From Bacteroides intestinalis (GTDB lineage Bacteria; Bacteroidota; Bacteroidia; Bacteroidales; Bacteroidaceae): a stretch of 64,000 bases of DNA. Where the stretch lies: positions 62,001 to 126,000 of the forward strand of contig NZ_CABJDN010000006.1 of NCBI RefSeq assembly GCF_902364365.1. The letters are read 5' to 3'. The notes beneath the pieces are model-generated. The model was not told the DNA's origin. It saw only the letters and a program-made list of their open reading frames with translations, and searched no databases. A program made the position numbers and the translations under genes. Shown in pieces: positions 1-8,671 of the stretch (positions are counted from its first letter, which is position 1; each line of letters begins with the position of its first letter).

Positions 1-1
1 T

Positions 2-301
2 AATCTTGTAGTCAATACCATTCGCCATACTGCTGCAATGGATGGAGAGATTAGACTTTTGCTTTGCGATAGTTGTTTTGCGGTCAGTAATCCGGCGGAT
101 GGGGTATCTCTTGATGCCCGTACACTTTTTCATCGTTTCAGTGCTGATGATACAAAGGCGGCTGGGAATGGACTTGGACTTTCTATTGTAAAAGCCATTT
201 GCGACTACCATGGATGGAGGGTGCAATACGCTTTCGAAGAGAATCACCATGTGTTTTCAGTGCATTTTAGCCTGCTTAACTCCTCTAACTCCTGCGTATG
301 A
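2..301 (+). CDS. Sensor histidine kinase, C-terminal fragment (5' end outside window)
   Basis: The reading frame is open from the first bases of the window and ends at TGA 299-301, so only about the last 99 residues are present. It is the ATP-binding (HATPase_c) half of a sensor kinase. The frame begins with an N-box-like NLVVNTIRHTAAMDG, has the F-box-like LFHRFS and the G2-box GNGLGLSIVKAI, and ends in the usual short beta-hairpin. The first ATG inside the window (position 38) lies within the N-box, so it is not the true start. The sensed signal and the partner regulator lie upstream and cannot be judged. The next gene, an outer-membrane receptor, follows after about 390 bp. Confidence 0.9.
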   Translation, partial: NLVVNTIRHTAAMDGEIRLLLCDSCFAVSNPADGVSLDARTLFHRFSADDTKAAGNGLGLSIVKAICDYHGWRVQYAFEENHHVFSVHFSLLNSSNSCV

Positions 302-647
302 ATTATGTAGGTTAGGTAATTTGTTGGCGAAATTATTTCAAAGCTTTTCGGTTATGAATTAAATGGGTCCGCGTCGTCCGCGTATCTATTTATTTATTAC
401 TAATACGATATGAGCTATATAGGAGTGCTGTAAAGAGCATAACTATCTGTGTGGTAATACACTTGGTGTTCCACTAAGATCAGTCGTAGTAGGAAAATAG
501 CTCGTTATGCAGTTGTAAATTCCTCTAACGGGAAATGAATAAATTCCGTCAACGTCTTTTTGATAATCAGTTGACGTATTCTAAAAAATTCTCCTTAAAA
601 AGATTGTCTTCCCCAGTAATATTCAAAATGTCTTCTAATTTGCCTTT
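302..647. other. Non-coding gap with one small hairpin
   Basis: No convincing gene is seen between the kinase end and the TonB-dependent receptor. A 7-bp perfect inverted repeat (CGTCAAC at 547-553, GTTGACG at 570-576) with a 16-nt loop is the only clear structure. It is not followed by a T-run, so it is not a clear terminator. Confidence 0.5.
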
Positions 648-655
648 TACTTTTG
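648..655 (+). promoter_or_regulatory. Candidate Bacteroidales -7 box for the TonB-dependent receptor
   Basis: TACTTTTG fits the TAnnTTTG consensus and lies 34 bp before the ATG at 690. No TTTG is present at the -33 spacing, so the assignment rests on the -7 box and position alone. Confidence 0.4.
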
Positions 656-689
656 CCTCAGAATTTTGAGATAAAAGTAAGAAAAAGGT

Positions 690-3074
690 ATGAAAAGATT
701 TGTTTTAGGCGTCGTGGTCATTTGTTGGACTACGATTGCATTCGCTGCAGGAAATGGCAGTAAAGTGACAGGAATATTAAGCGGTAAAACGAATAAAGTA
801 CCGGTGGAGTTCGCTACGATAGCTTTGTACGAGGCAACAACCCAAAAACTTGTGACGGGAGCCATGACAGATTCTATCGGATGCTTTCAGCTGGAAGATG
901 TGCCAACGGGGCGATATTATCTGGTGGGTAGCTATGTCGGTTATGGTGAAACACGATCTGCAATATTTGCCATAGGCAATGGCAATCAGACGGTTGATGT
1001 CGGTGTATTGTGGATTGACGATAAAGGTCAGGTGTTGAATGAGGTGGTGGTAGCCGGGCGAAAATCCACTTTTGTGCCCAAACTGGATCGTAGGGTATTT
1101 AATGTAGAACAGGATTTGATGAGTTCGGCAGGTTCGGTAAGCGATTTGATGCAGAATATTCCTTCGGTGGAGGTGGATTTGGAAGGTACGGTCAGCCTGC
1201 GTGGTAATGAGAATGTGACTATCCTTATTAATGGAAAACCATCCGCACTGATGAGTGGCAGGACACGGACTGATGCTCTGAATCAACTTGCCGCAAACAG
1301 TATCGAACGTATTGAGGTAATTACTAATCCTTCGGCAGAGTATAAACCCGATGGTGTGAGCGGTATTATCAACATCGTATTGAAAAAGGAGAGTAAGGCG
1401 GGACTGAATGGCACTTTAACGGCAAATACCGGTAGCCACAACCGTTACAATGCTGGAGTTAATTTGAATTACGGCATCAATGGGGTAAACTTCTTTGGTG
1501 GCTATGCCTTCCGGCAAGATCGCTATGACCGTAGTGTTTTTGACAATCGTACATCGCCCACGGAATATATCAATCAGACGACTTTCGGCACAGGTCGTCC
1601 CGTGTCGCACACATTACGACTTGGAATGGGAGCAAATCTTTCGGCGCATGATGTCATGGAAATTTCAGGAAGCTATAATCGCCGTCATTTCCTGCGAAGT
1701 GAGCGTATAGAATCTGTTACGGAAGATATAAATCATCATTTGGAAGACTTTTATTTTCGCAATCGCAGGGCTGATGCCAGGGAGAACATGTGGGAAGGAA
1801 ACCTTCTCTATGCCCACACCTATGGAAAGGGCAATGAATGGAGCGTGAACTATACTTATTCTTCCGAAAGTGAAGACGAACAGAATGAATATTCTACTAT
1901 GCAAATGGAGAATGACACCAAAGATAATGAGTGGGTATGGGATGCCAATTATCTGCATATCGGAAAAGTGCATTGGCGGCATCATTTGTCGGAACGGACA
2001 AAACTGTCTGCGGGTTATGAGCTGGAGGCGCTTCGTGCCGAACAGAATTATCATGTGGAGAACTGGGATGGCGCGGCTTTCATTCCTGATTTTGACCGTA
2101 CAAGTGATTTTACCCATCATCGCACCCTTCATTCTTTCTTCGCTACTTTAGAAATGAATCCGGGAGAGTGGAGCCTTATGGTCGGACTGCGTGGAGAATA
2201 TGCTGATATCCGGAACAATCTTTATTCTCTTGACAGCATCACGAAGCAGCACTATACCAATATTTATCCAACATTACATGCCTCCCGCAAACTGAATGAG
2301 CAGAATGAACTTCAACTAAGCTATAGCCTTCGTGTGAACCGTCCGGAAGGTAGTGATATGAATCCATTTGCCGAGCGTATCAATCCACTCAGTCTTTCGG
2401 CGGGTAATCCTGATTTGAAACCGGAGAAGATACATTCGGTGGAGGCGGGATGGCTGTGGCACAATAATACAAATGCATCGTTGATGACTACAGTCTATTA
2501 TCGCTATCTTACCAATCAGATTACCGAAGTATCACGCTGTATAGACGGTGGCGTACTGCTGACTACTAAAGAGAATCTGGATCAGAGTCACAATGCAGGA
2601 TTGGAGCTGATCTGGAGTTATTCTATCAATCGTTGGCTCTCTTTTATCTGGAATGCAAACGGATATTTCAATCAGATCAATGCAGAAAAGTTGGGCTTTT
2701 CACGACACAGGAATACTTTCTCATGGAGCACGTTGTTCAATGCCAACTTTATGGCGTTCAAACATTATATGATGCAGCTCAATGCACGTTATCGTTCTGT
2801 CACACTGGTGCCTCAAGGTCGTAGAGATGCCGATTCTTGCATCAATCTGGGTATGAAGTATGATATCCCGAGTATCAATCTTTCCGTATTGGCTTCGGTT
2901 ACCGATTTGTTCGATACCTATCGGAAGTCGTATAGGCTTGATACACCCGAATTGAAACAGAAAGTAGGAAAACGCCGTAATCCCCGTATTTTCTATGTCG
3001 GCATTTCTTATACATTTGGTGGAAACAAGAGTATAAAACACACTGCGAAGTTAGAATATGATGAGAGTATGTAA
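690..3074 (+). CDS. TonB-dependent outer membrane receptor with carboxypeptidase-regulatory-like N-terminus
   Basis: This 794-aa outer-membrane protein starts with a signal peptide (residues 1-20, ending IAFAA). A carboxypeptidase-D-regulatory-like beta sandwich follows (about 25-110). The plug domain (about 130-230) contains GVSGIINIVLKK, typical of the outer-membrane beta-barrel family related to TonB receptors (OMP_b-brl_3 type). The remainder is a long barrel rich in alternating aromatic strands, ending in YVGISYTFGGN plus a short tail. It is shorter than SusC proteins (about 1000 aa) and has no SusD partner, so it is not a canonical glycan importer. The substrate is unknown. Its 3' end overlaps the downstream PAP2 gene by 17 bp, implying co-transcription. 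Confidence 0.85.
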   Translation: MKRFVLGVVVICWTTIAFAAGNGSKVTGILSGKTNKVPVEFATIALYEATTQKLVTGAMTDSIGCFQLEDVPTGRYYLVGSYVGYGETRSAIFAIGNGNQTVDVGVLWIDDKGQVLNEVVVAGRKSTFVPKLDRRVFNVEQDLMSSAGSVSDLMQNIPSVEVDLEGTVSLRGNENVTILINGKPSALMSGRTRTDALNQLAANSIERIEVITNPSAEYKPDGVSGIINIVLKKESKAGLNGTLTANTGSHNRYNAGVNLNYGINGVNFFGGYAFRQDRYDRSVFDNRTSPTEYINQTTFGTGRPVSHTLRLGMGANLSAHDVMEISGSYNRRHFLRSERIESVTEDINHHLEDFYFRNRRADARENMWEGNLLYAHTYGKGNEWSVNYTYSSESEDEQNEYSTMQMENDTKDNEWVWDANYLHIGKVHWRHHLSERTKLSAGYELEALRAEQNYHVENWDGAAFIPDFDRTSDFTHHRTLHSFFATLEMNPGEWSLMVGLRGEYADIRNNLYSLDSITKQHYTNIYPTLHASRKLNEQNELQLSYSLRVNRPEGSDMNPFAERINPLSLSAGNPDLKPEKIHSVEAGWLWHNNTNASLMTTVYYRYLTNQITEVSRCIDGGVLLTTKENLDQSHNAGLELIWSYSINRWLSFIWNANGYFNQINAEKLGFSRHRNTFSWSTLFNANFMAFKHYMMQLNARYRSVTLVPQGRRDADSCINLGMKYDIPSINLSVLASVTDLFDTYRKSYRLDTPELKQKVGKRRNPRIFYVGISYTFGGNKSIKHTAKLEYDESM

Positions 3075-3825
3075 AATTCTTATATTGCTTGTTCTTTGTG
3101 CATTTTCAGTGATCGGACAGGCGCAGGAGGATTCTGCCAAAACAGATACGGTTCGGGTAATGGATAATAACTCTTATCGTTTCCGCATCCGGCAGGTCAT
3201 TTTGCCTGCAGCTTTGATTGGAGTAGGGGTCATCGGGCTGGAAAGCCATTGGCTGCAATATCAGAACCGGGAGCTACGCGATGAGCTACGGGAAAACATT
3301 GACAGTAAATTCACGATTGATGATTTTTCGCAGTATGCTCCGATGCTTGCTGTTTATGGCTTGAATTTGTGTGGTGTAAAAGGAAGGCATAGCTTTACGG
3401 ATCGTATCATAATCCTCGCCACTGCCTATGCGCTAATGGGTATCACGGTAAACACATTTAAAATGACAGCCAGTGTAGAACGTCCTGATGGGAGTAGTCG
3501 TAACTCCTTCCCGTCGGGGCATACCGCAACCGCTTTTATGGGTGCGGAGTTTTTGCGTAAGGAATATTGGGACGTTTCTCCATGGATAGGTGTTGCCGGG
3601 TATGCAGTAGCTGCCGGCACAGGCTTCTTTCGTATGTACAATAATCGCCATTGGCTGACAGATGTGCTTGCCGGAGCCGGAATCGGAATACTGAGTACCC
3701 AGGCGGCTTATTGGCTTTATCCAACTATTACAAAAACTTTCTTCCGTAAGCGGTATAAGAATATATTTGTTTCTCCTTATTTCTCAAAAGAAGAAAAAGG
3801 GATTAGTTGTCATATCACTTTCTAA
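3058..3825 (+). CDS. PAP2-family membrane phosphatase
   Basis: This 255-aa protein carries the full phosphatidic acid phosphatase type 2 signature: K135-x6-R142-P143, PSGH at 152-155, and R192-x5-H198-x3-D202. These residues bind phosphate and form the phospho-histidine intermediate. A signal-like hydrophobic N-terminus and further membrane segments around the motifs place the active site at the membrane or periplasm. The family removes phosphate from lipids such as undecaprenyl pyrophosphate, phosphatidylglycerol phosphate or lipid A; the substrate here cannot be read from sequence. The ATG at 3058 lies inside the end of the receptor gene. It converges on tilS with only 20 bp between them and no clear terminator. 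Confidence 0.88.
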   Translation: MMRVCKILILLVLCAFSVIGQAQEDSAKTDTVRVMDNNSYRFRIRQVILPAALIGVGVIGLESHWLQYQNRELRDELRENIDSKFTIDDFSQYAPMLAVYGLNLCGVKGRHSFTDRIIILATAYALMGITVNTFKMTASVERPDGSSRNSFPSGHTATAFMGAEFLRKEYWDVSPWIGVAGYAVAAGTGFFRMYNNRHWLTDVLAGAGIGILSTQAAYWLYPTITKTFFRKRYKNIFVSPYFSKEEKGISCHITF

Positions 3826-3845
3826 AAGATACTTGTTACAATTAA

Positions 3846-5153
3846 TTAAGGGATAAACTTCAGGATAATAACTTTCCGTGTTTGAGCGTCTATTCTGAAA
3901 CGATTATCAGCACGTTCACCTATCAACCAAATGATATGGGAACCGCTGCAAAGCACCCATTGCTGTTCTTTGCGGGAAAGGGAGAACTTCCGATCAGTAA
4001 GGTAATCGCTGACTTTTTTTCGCCCGGTCATACCAAAAGGAACGAATGCGTCGCCTTGTCGGCAGCGTCTGACAGTGAGGGGCTGTTTTAGTTTGTCTGC
4101 ATCGAAGCAAGCAGTATTTCGGTCGCGGGGAATGACGAAATCATCCGTGACTTCTAATTCTTCCATTATCAGACGAAAGGGCAGGGCAGGATCATCCGGT
4201 GAGAATACTGTTGAAGTATCTTCTGAACAGACCGGTTCTATTTGTAAAAACTTCCGGTCTTTAATCACACGCCATCCTCTGCTGAGGAATATCTTTCCCG
4301 GTTGCCCATTCAGGGAGTTGAAAATATCTTTGATTTGTGTAGCGTTAAATCCTAATGGAGATAAAATTTCAAATAATAAAGTTTCCGGTGCAGGCTCCTG
4401 TAGCAAAGCGCTGATCAGAATGTCTTGTCCGGTTTGTACTTTCCGCTTACCTTCTTCTATGCCTTTCTTATATAAGAGAGCTGCATCATTCAGATATTCT
4501 GCGGTGCGGAGAAGGCTTTCTTTTACGGAGGGATTGATTTTCTGCATAAGGGGCAAAAGGTTGAGGCGTATCTTGTTGCGCGTATATTCGTCTCGCAGGT
4601 TGGTGCTGTCCGTTACGTAAGATTGTCCGATTGCTTGCAGGTATTCGGTTATTTCTTTCCGGTCGAGGCATAACAAGGGACGGACAATGTTTCCGTTCTT
4701 GGGGCGGATACCCAATAGCCCGTTGATGCCTGTTCCACGGATAAGGTTGAGCAGGAGAGTTTCTACACTATCATCTTTATGATGGGCCACGGCAATAACA
4801 TCGGCGCCTTGTTGCAGACGGAGCTGTTCAAACCAGGCATAACGTAATTCCCGCGCTGCCATTTCAATGGATATGTGGCGCTTTTCCGCTTCTTCCGTAG
4901 TTTGAAAATGTTGGATATATAACGGAACTTCCAGTTGCAAGCATAGTTCGCGGACAAACATTTCATCTCGAACCGATTCATCGCCCCGCAGATGGAAATT
5001 ACAATGTGCCGCCTCGCAGGTGTACCCCATATCAAGAAGTAGACGCAACAAAGCTACTGAGTCCGCTCCGCCACTCAGTGTTACCAGTATTTTGTCTTCT
5101 CGTGTGAAAAGCTTCTCCTGGTCAATATATTGCGCTATTTTCTTTTTATTCAT
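3846..5153 (-). CDS. tilS: tRNA(Ile)-lysidine synthase
   Basis: TilS attaches lysine to C34 of the tRNA-Ile with anticodon CAU, switching it from AUG to AUA decoding. It is essential and cytoplasmic. The 435-aa product has the N-type ATP-pyrophosphatase P-loop SGGADS (27-32), the family-typical [32 protein letters not shown] and the T/N-R-N-xIR element ([13 protein letters not shown]). The C-terminal TilS substrate-binding domain follows ([20 protein letters not shown]). Length is normal. It is a single gene converging on the PAP2 gene and divergent from feoAB. Confidence 0.95.
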   Translation of the reverse strand: MNKKKIAQYIDQEKLFTREDKILVTLSGGADSVALLRLLLDMGYTCEAAHCNFHLRGDESVRDEMFVRELCLQLEVPLYIQHFQTTEEAEKRHISIEMAARELRYAWFEQLRLQQGADVIAVAHHKDDSVETLLLNLIRGTGINGLLGIRPKNGNIVRPLLCLDRKEITEYLQAIGQSYVTDSTNLRDEYTRNKIRLNLLPLMQKINPSVKESLLRTAEYLNDAALLYKKGIEEGKRKVQTGQDILISALLQEPAPETLLFEILSPLGFNATQIKDIFNSLNGQPGKIFLSRGWRVIKDRKFLQIEPVCSEDTSTVFSPDDPALPFRLIMEELEVTDDFVIPRDRNTACFDADKLKQPLTVRRCRQGDAFVPFGMTGRKKVSDYLTDRKFSLSRKEQQWVLCSGSHIIWLIGERADNRFRIDAQTRKVIILKFIP

Positions 5154-5160
5154 AATGGTG

Positions 5161-5168
5161 CAAAGATA
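5161..5168 (-). promoter_or_regulatory. -7 box of tilS, very short leader
   Basis: On the minus strand this reads TATCTTTG, a perfect TAnnTTTG box, only 7 bp before the tilS ATG (5151-5153). Transcription would begin within a few bases of the start codon, so the mRNA may be leaderless or nearly so. No good -33 element is seen. Confidence 0.55.
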
Positions 5169-5256
5169 ATATTAACGGATTAAATTCTTTCTAATTCTTC
5201 GGAACAAAGTGGAGAATGGAGGATATTCCCTCCTTATTTAAAAACAATCTAAATAA

Positions 5257-5288
5257 TTTGTAGGCTAAATACAAATCATTTATCTTTG
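5257..5288 (+). promoter_or_regulatory. feoAB promoter
   Basis: TTTG (5257-5260), a 20-bp spacer, then TATCTTTG (5281-5288) is a complete match to the Bacteroidales -33/-7 promoter. The ATG of feoAB is 28 bp downstream of the -7 box. No obvious Fur or DtxR dyad was recognised. Confidence 0.8.
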
Positions 5289-5316
5289 CATCCAAATTAA
5301 AGAAAGAGAGAAGACT

Positions 5317-7788
5317 ATGCGTTTGTCCGAATTAAAAACTGGAGAAAAGGGTGTAATCGTTAAAGTACTGGGGCATGGCGGTTTCCGTAAACGAATTGTA
5401 GAAATGGGCTTTATTAAAGGCAAGACCGTAGAGGTTTTGCTGAATGCCCCGCTGAAAGACCCCATAAAATACAAAGTAATGGGGTATGAAATCTCTTTGC
5501 GTCGTCAGGAGGCGGGAATGATTGAAGTACTCAGTGAACATGAGGCGAAAGAGCAAGTGACAAAACCGAATTATCATCTGGGAATGAGTGAAGATATCTA
5601 TCCGGGTGAAGAAGAACTGAAACGGATCGCCCTCGGTAAGCGCCGTACCATTAATGTTGCTTTAGTAGGTAATCCAAACTGTGGAAAAACTTCTCTGTTT
5701 AACATTGCTTCCGGTTCACACGAGCACGTTGGTAACTACAGTGGAGTTACAGTGGATGCCAAGGAAGGCTACTTTAATTTCCAGGGCTATCATTTCCGCA
5801 TAGTCGATTTGCCCGGTACATATTCGCTATCAGCATATAGTCCTGAAGAAATGTATGTTCGTCATCATATTATTGATGAAACTCCGGACATTGTTATCAA
5901 TGTGGTAGACTCATCTAATCTGGAACGTAATCTGTACCTCACTACCCAGCTAATTGATATGAACGTACGTATGGTGATGGCTCTCAATATGTATGATGAA
6001 TTGGAAGCCAGTGGCAACACGCTGGATTACATGAAACTGAGTGAACTCTTTGGTGTCCCTATGGTTCCTACCGTTTCGCGTACGGGTAAAGGCATCGAAG
6101 ATCTTTTTCATGTTGTTATCAGCATTTACGAAGGTGCTGACTTCCTCGATCAAAAAGGCAAAGTACGTACCGAAGTGTTGAATGACCTGCGCGAATGGCA
6201 TCGGGAATATGTGCCCGGCTATACCGGTGGAGCTCATAAAGAGGAAGAGGTGCGTCATCATGGATTTTATCGTCATATTCACATTAATCACGGTCCCGAA
6301 CTGGAACGCAGCATTGAAGAGGTGAAGCGGGTGATTAGTGAGAATGAAGATATCCGTCATAAGTATTCCACCCGTTTTCTTGCCATCAAGCTTTTGGAGA
6401 ATGATCCGGACTTGGAAACGTTGATTAAAACTTTACCCAATGGCAAAGAAATCATTGCTGTCCGTGATCAGGAAAGTCGCCGTATTCGAGACGTGCTGAA
6501 TGAGGATTGCGATCAGGCAATTACCGATGCTAAATATGGTTTTATATCCGGTGCGCTGAAAGAAACCTTTGTGGATAATCATTTGGATAAAGAACATACT
6601 ACCCGTGTGATAGACTCCATTGTAACGCACCGTGTGTGGGGATTCCCCATTTTCTTCCTGTTCATGTATCTTATGTTCGAGGGGACGTTCGTGCTCGGCG
6701 AATACCCGATGATGGGTATTGAGTGGTTGGTAGAAACCCTCGGCAATTTTATACATGCCAATATGGCGGACGGACCATTGAAAGACTTGTTGGTAGACGG
6801 CATTGTTGGTGGTGTTGGTGGTGTGATTGTCTTTCTGCCGAACATCCTTATTCTTTATTTCTGCATATCGCTTATGGAAGACTCCGGTTACATGGCACGT
6901 GCCGCGTTTATCATGGATAAGATTATGCATAAGATGGGGCTGCATGGTAAATCCTTCATTCCTCTGATTATGGGTTTCGGATGTAATGTACCTGCTATTA
7001 TGGCTTCGCGCACTATTGAGAACCGTAAAAGCCGACTTATTACTATGCTCGTCAATCCGTTGATGTCATGTAGTGCTCGCCTGCCTATTTATTTGTTGCT
7101 GGTAGGCGCGTTTTTCCCGAACAATGGTAGTTTGATACTGTTATTAATATATTCAATAGGTATCTTGTTGGCGATATTGATGGCGCGTTTATTCAGCCGT
7201 TTCTTGGTGAAAGGGGATGATACTCCGTTCGTAATGGAACTTCCACCTTACCGTTTGCCGACAGCAAAGGCTATTTTCCGGCATACTTGGGAGAAAGGTG
7301 CGCAATATCTTCGTAAAATGGGGGGCATCATCATGATAGCTTCCATCGTAATATGGGCGTTGGGATATTATCCTGACCATGATGCGTATGAGACGGTTGC
7401 CGAACAGCAGGAGAATTCCTACATCGGACAGATAGGAAAGGCTATGGAGCCGGTGATTGAACCTTTGGGTTTTGACTGGAAACTTGGTATCGGTATACTT
7501 TCAGGTGTGGGCGCTAAGGAATTAGTGGTAAGTACACTGGGGGTGCTTTATACGAATGATGCTGAAGCGGATGCCGTAAGTCTTGCCGAACGTATTCCGA
7601 TTACACCGTTGGTAGCTTTCTGTTATATGGTGTTTGTATTGATCTATTTCCCATGTATAGCTACGATTGTAGCAATCAAGCAAGAATCCGGTAGCTGGAA
7701 ATGGGCGTTATTTACGGCAGTGTATACCACGCTGCTTGCGTGGGTAATGGCATTTGCCATTTATAGAATAGGAGGATTATTTGTATGA
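5317..7788 (+). CDS. feoB: Ferrous iron transporter, FeoA-FeoB fusion
   Basis: This 823-aa inner-membrane Fe(II) transporter has FeoA fused in front of FeoB, an arrangement common in Bacteroides. Residues 1-75 are the SH3-like FeoA domain (MRLSELKTGEKGVIVKVLG). The cytoplasmic G domain begins about residue 110, with the G1 P-loop GNPNCGKTS (118-126), the G3 motif DLPGTYSLSAYSPEE and the G4-like NMYD. The membrane domain (about 430-820) has the conserved MGFGCNVPAIMASRTI and the second gate SGVGAKELVVSTLG. The start is well placed behind a clear promoter. The 3' end overlaps the next small gene by 4 bp (ATGA), implying translational coupling. Confidence 0.96.
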   Translation: MRLSELKTGEKGVIVKVLGHGGFRKRIVEMGFIKGKTVEVLLNAPLKDPIKYKVMGYEISLRRQEAGMIEVLSEHEAKEQVTKPNYHLGMSEDIYPGEEELKRIALGKRRTINVALVGNPNCGKTSLFNIASGSHEHVGNYSGVTVDAKEGYFNFQGYHFRIVDLPGTYSLSAYSPEEMYVRHHIIDETPDIVINVVDSSNLERNLYLTTQLIDMNVRMVMALNMYDELEASGNTLDYMKLSELFGVPMVPTVSRTGKGIEDLFHVVISIYEGADFLDQKGKVRTEVLNDLREWHREYVPGYTGGAHKEEEVRHHGFYRHIHINHGPELERSIEEVKRVISENEDIRHKYSTRFLAIKLLENDPDLETLIKTLPNGKEIIAVRDQESRRIRDVLNEDCDQAITDAKYGFISGALKETFVDNHLDKEHTTRVIDSIVTHRVWGFPIFFLFMYLMFEGTFVLGEYPMMGIEWLVETLGNFIHANMADGPLKDLLVDGIVGGVGGVIVFLPNILILYFCISLMEDSGYMARAAFIMDKIMHKMGLHGKSFIPLIMGFGCNVPAIMASRTIENRKSRLITMLVNPLMSCSARLPIYLLLVGAFFPNNGSLILLLIYSIGILLAILMARLFSRFLVKGDDTPFVMELPPYRLPTAKAIFRHTWEKGAQYLRKMGGIIMIASIVIWALGYYPDHDAYETVAEQQENSYIGQIGKAMEPVIEPLGFDWKLGIGILSGVGAKELVVSTLGVLYTNDAEADAVSLAERIPITPLVAFCYMVFVLIYFPCIATIVAIKQESGSWKWALFTAVYTTLLAWVMAFAIYRIGGLFV

Positions 7789-8000
7789 TGAATTGGCAAC
7801 AATGGATAGTTGCAATCCTGTTACTGTTGTGTATTGTCCGGATCGGATGGGGAATTTATGCTTTTTTTCGCCGGACAAAAGGAAATGGTAACCCATGTGC
7901 AAATTGCGTAACCGGTTGTGACTTAAAGCGATTGATGGATGAGAAGCGTGCAGAGTGTAGTGCGACGAAAAAAGAAAAGAAGAAAAATTGCTGCGAATAG
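7785..8000 (+). CDS. Small FeoB-associated Cys-rich membrane protein
   Basis: The 71-aa product has one N-terminal membrane helix (about residues 5-24, IVAILLLLCIVRIGWGIYAF). A short cytosolic tail with five cysteines follows (CANC, GC and a terminal CC), plus many lysines. This is the layout of the FeoB-associated Cys-rich family (PF12669-like), found directly after feoB. Its ATG sits in an ATGA overlap with feoAB, so it is very likely co-translated with the transporter. The cysteines may bind Fe(II) or act as a redox-sensitive accessory; that role is inferred from position. Confidence 0.85.
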   Translation: MMNWQQWIVAILLLLCIVRIGWGIYAFFRRTKGNGNPCANCVTGCDLKRLMDEKRAECSATKKEKKKNCCE

Positions 8001-8022
8001 TTGGAGTTCTCAAAAAATGTAC

Positions 8023-8030
8023 TACCTTTG
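8023..8030 (+). promoter_or_regulatory. -7 box of tRNA-Cys
   Basis: TACCTTTG matches TAnnTTTG and ends 22 bp before the first base of the tRNA. A weak GTTG lies near the -33 position (about 8000-8003). Confidence 0.6.
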
Positions 8031-8052
8031 CAACCGCAAATGAGAAAAGATT

Positions 8053-8124
8053 GGTTCCTTGGATGAGTGGCTTAGTCAGCGGTCTGCAAAACCGTGTACG
8101 GCGGTTCGAATCCGCCAGGAACCT
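8053..8124 (+). tRNA. tRNA-Cys (anticodon GCA)
   Basis: A full cloverleaf can be drawn. The acceptor stem is GGTTCCT (8053-8059) with AGGAACC (8117-8123). The anticodon loop CTGCAAA gives anticodon GCA, flanked by the stem GCGGT/ACCGT. The T-loop is GTTCGAATC. The discriminator base at 8124 is T, the expected identity element for tRNA-Cys. CCA is not encoded. There is no variable-arm expansion. Confidence 0.96.
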
Positions 8125-8135
8125 CAAAACGAACA

Positions 8136-8167
8136 AAATGCCCTGAGTAGAAATACTTGGGGCATTT
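8136..8167 (+). terminator. Rho-independent terminator after tRNA-Cys
   Basis: Fourteen consecutive pairs (two of them G-T wobbles) close on a GAAA tetraloop: AAATGCCCTGAGTA (8136-8149), GAAA, TACTTGGGGCATTT (8154-8167). The T-rich GTTGTTTATT follows. It ends the short tRNA transcript. Confidence 0.85.
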
Positions 8168-8382
8168 GTTGTTTATTGACCTTCAGTAACTTAGCTACCC
8201 TGCCATTTGGGTAGAAAATCGTGCAAGTGTAGACCGAATGTAGTCCGAGCCTCCTAAAACGATACGATTGTAGCACATGAAAAGTGTTAATTTTGGTTTT
8301 TTTCCTATCAATATATATAGAATTCATCAGTTAGTTATCATTTTCCCATATTATTTTTGTTACAACCCCAAAGAAATATGCC

Positions 8383-8618
8383 ATGAAAAAGATTCTATTT
8401 ATCCTAATTTACAGTTCAGTTTGTTTTAGCTCCCCATATAATGAAGAGCTATAGTGTTAATTCTATAGAGGATAGTTACGAATATTCGATAGTCAGTCAA
8501 GAAAATAAAAACAGTCAAAAAAGACATTTTAGGTAATACGATTATTGAAGATGATAATGGTAATACGATTATGATTAAAAAGGATATATTCGGAAATTCC
8601 ACTATCGAAGACTATTAG
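8383..8618 (+). pseudogene. Frameshifted relic of a small exported repeat protein
   Basis: ATG at 8383 opens a signal-peptide-like MKKILFILIYSSVCF that stops at TAG 8452-8454. A second frame over about 8435-8530 continues with plausible polar coding (SYEYSIVSQENKN). A third frame encodes two imperfect copies of one unit, KKDILGNTIIEDDNGNTI and KKDIFGNSTIEDY, before TAG 8616-8618. Read together, the three frames look like one short secreted protein of degenerate repeats broken by two frameshifts. No family was identified. The alternative, that this is random AT-rich sequence, is weakened by the repeated unit. Confidence 0.5.
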
Positions 8619-8671
8619 GCAGACATTCTTTTTCATCCTGTTTCCCCTTCGTAAGAAAGTAGCCATGAACC

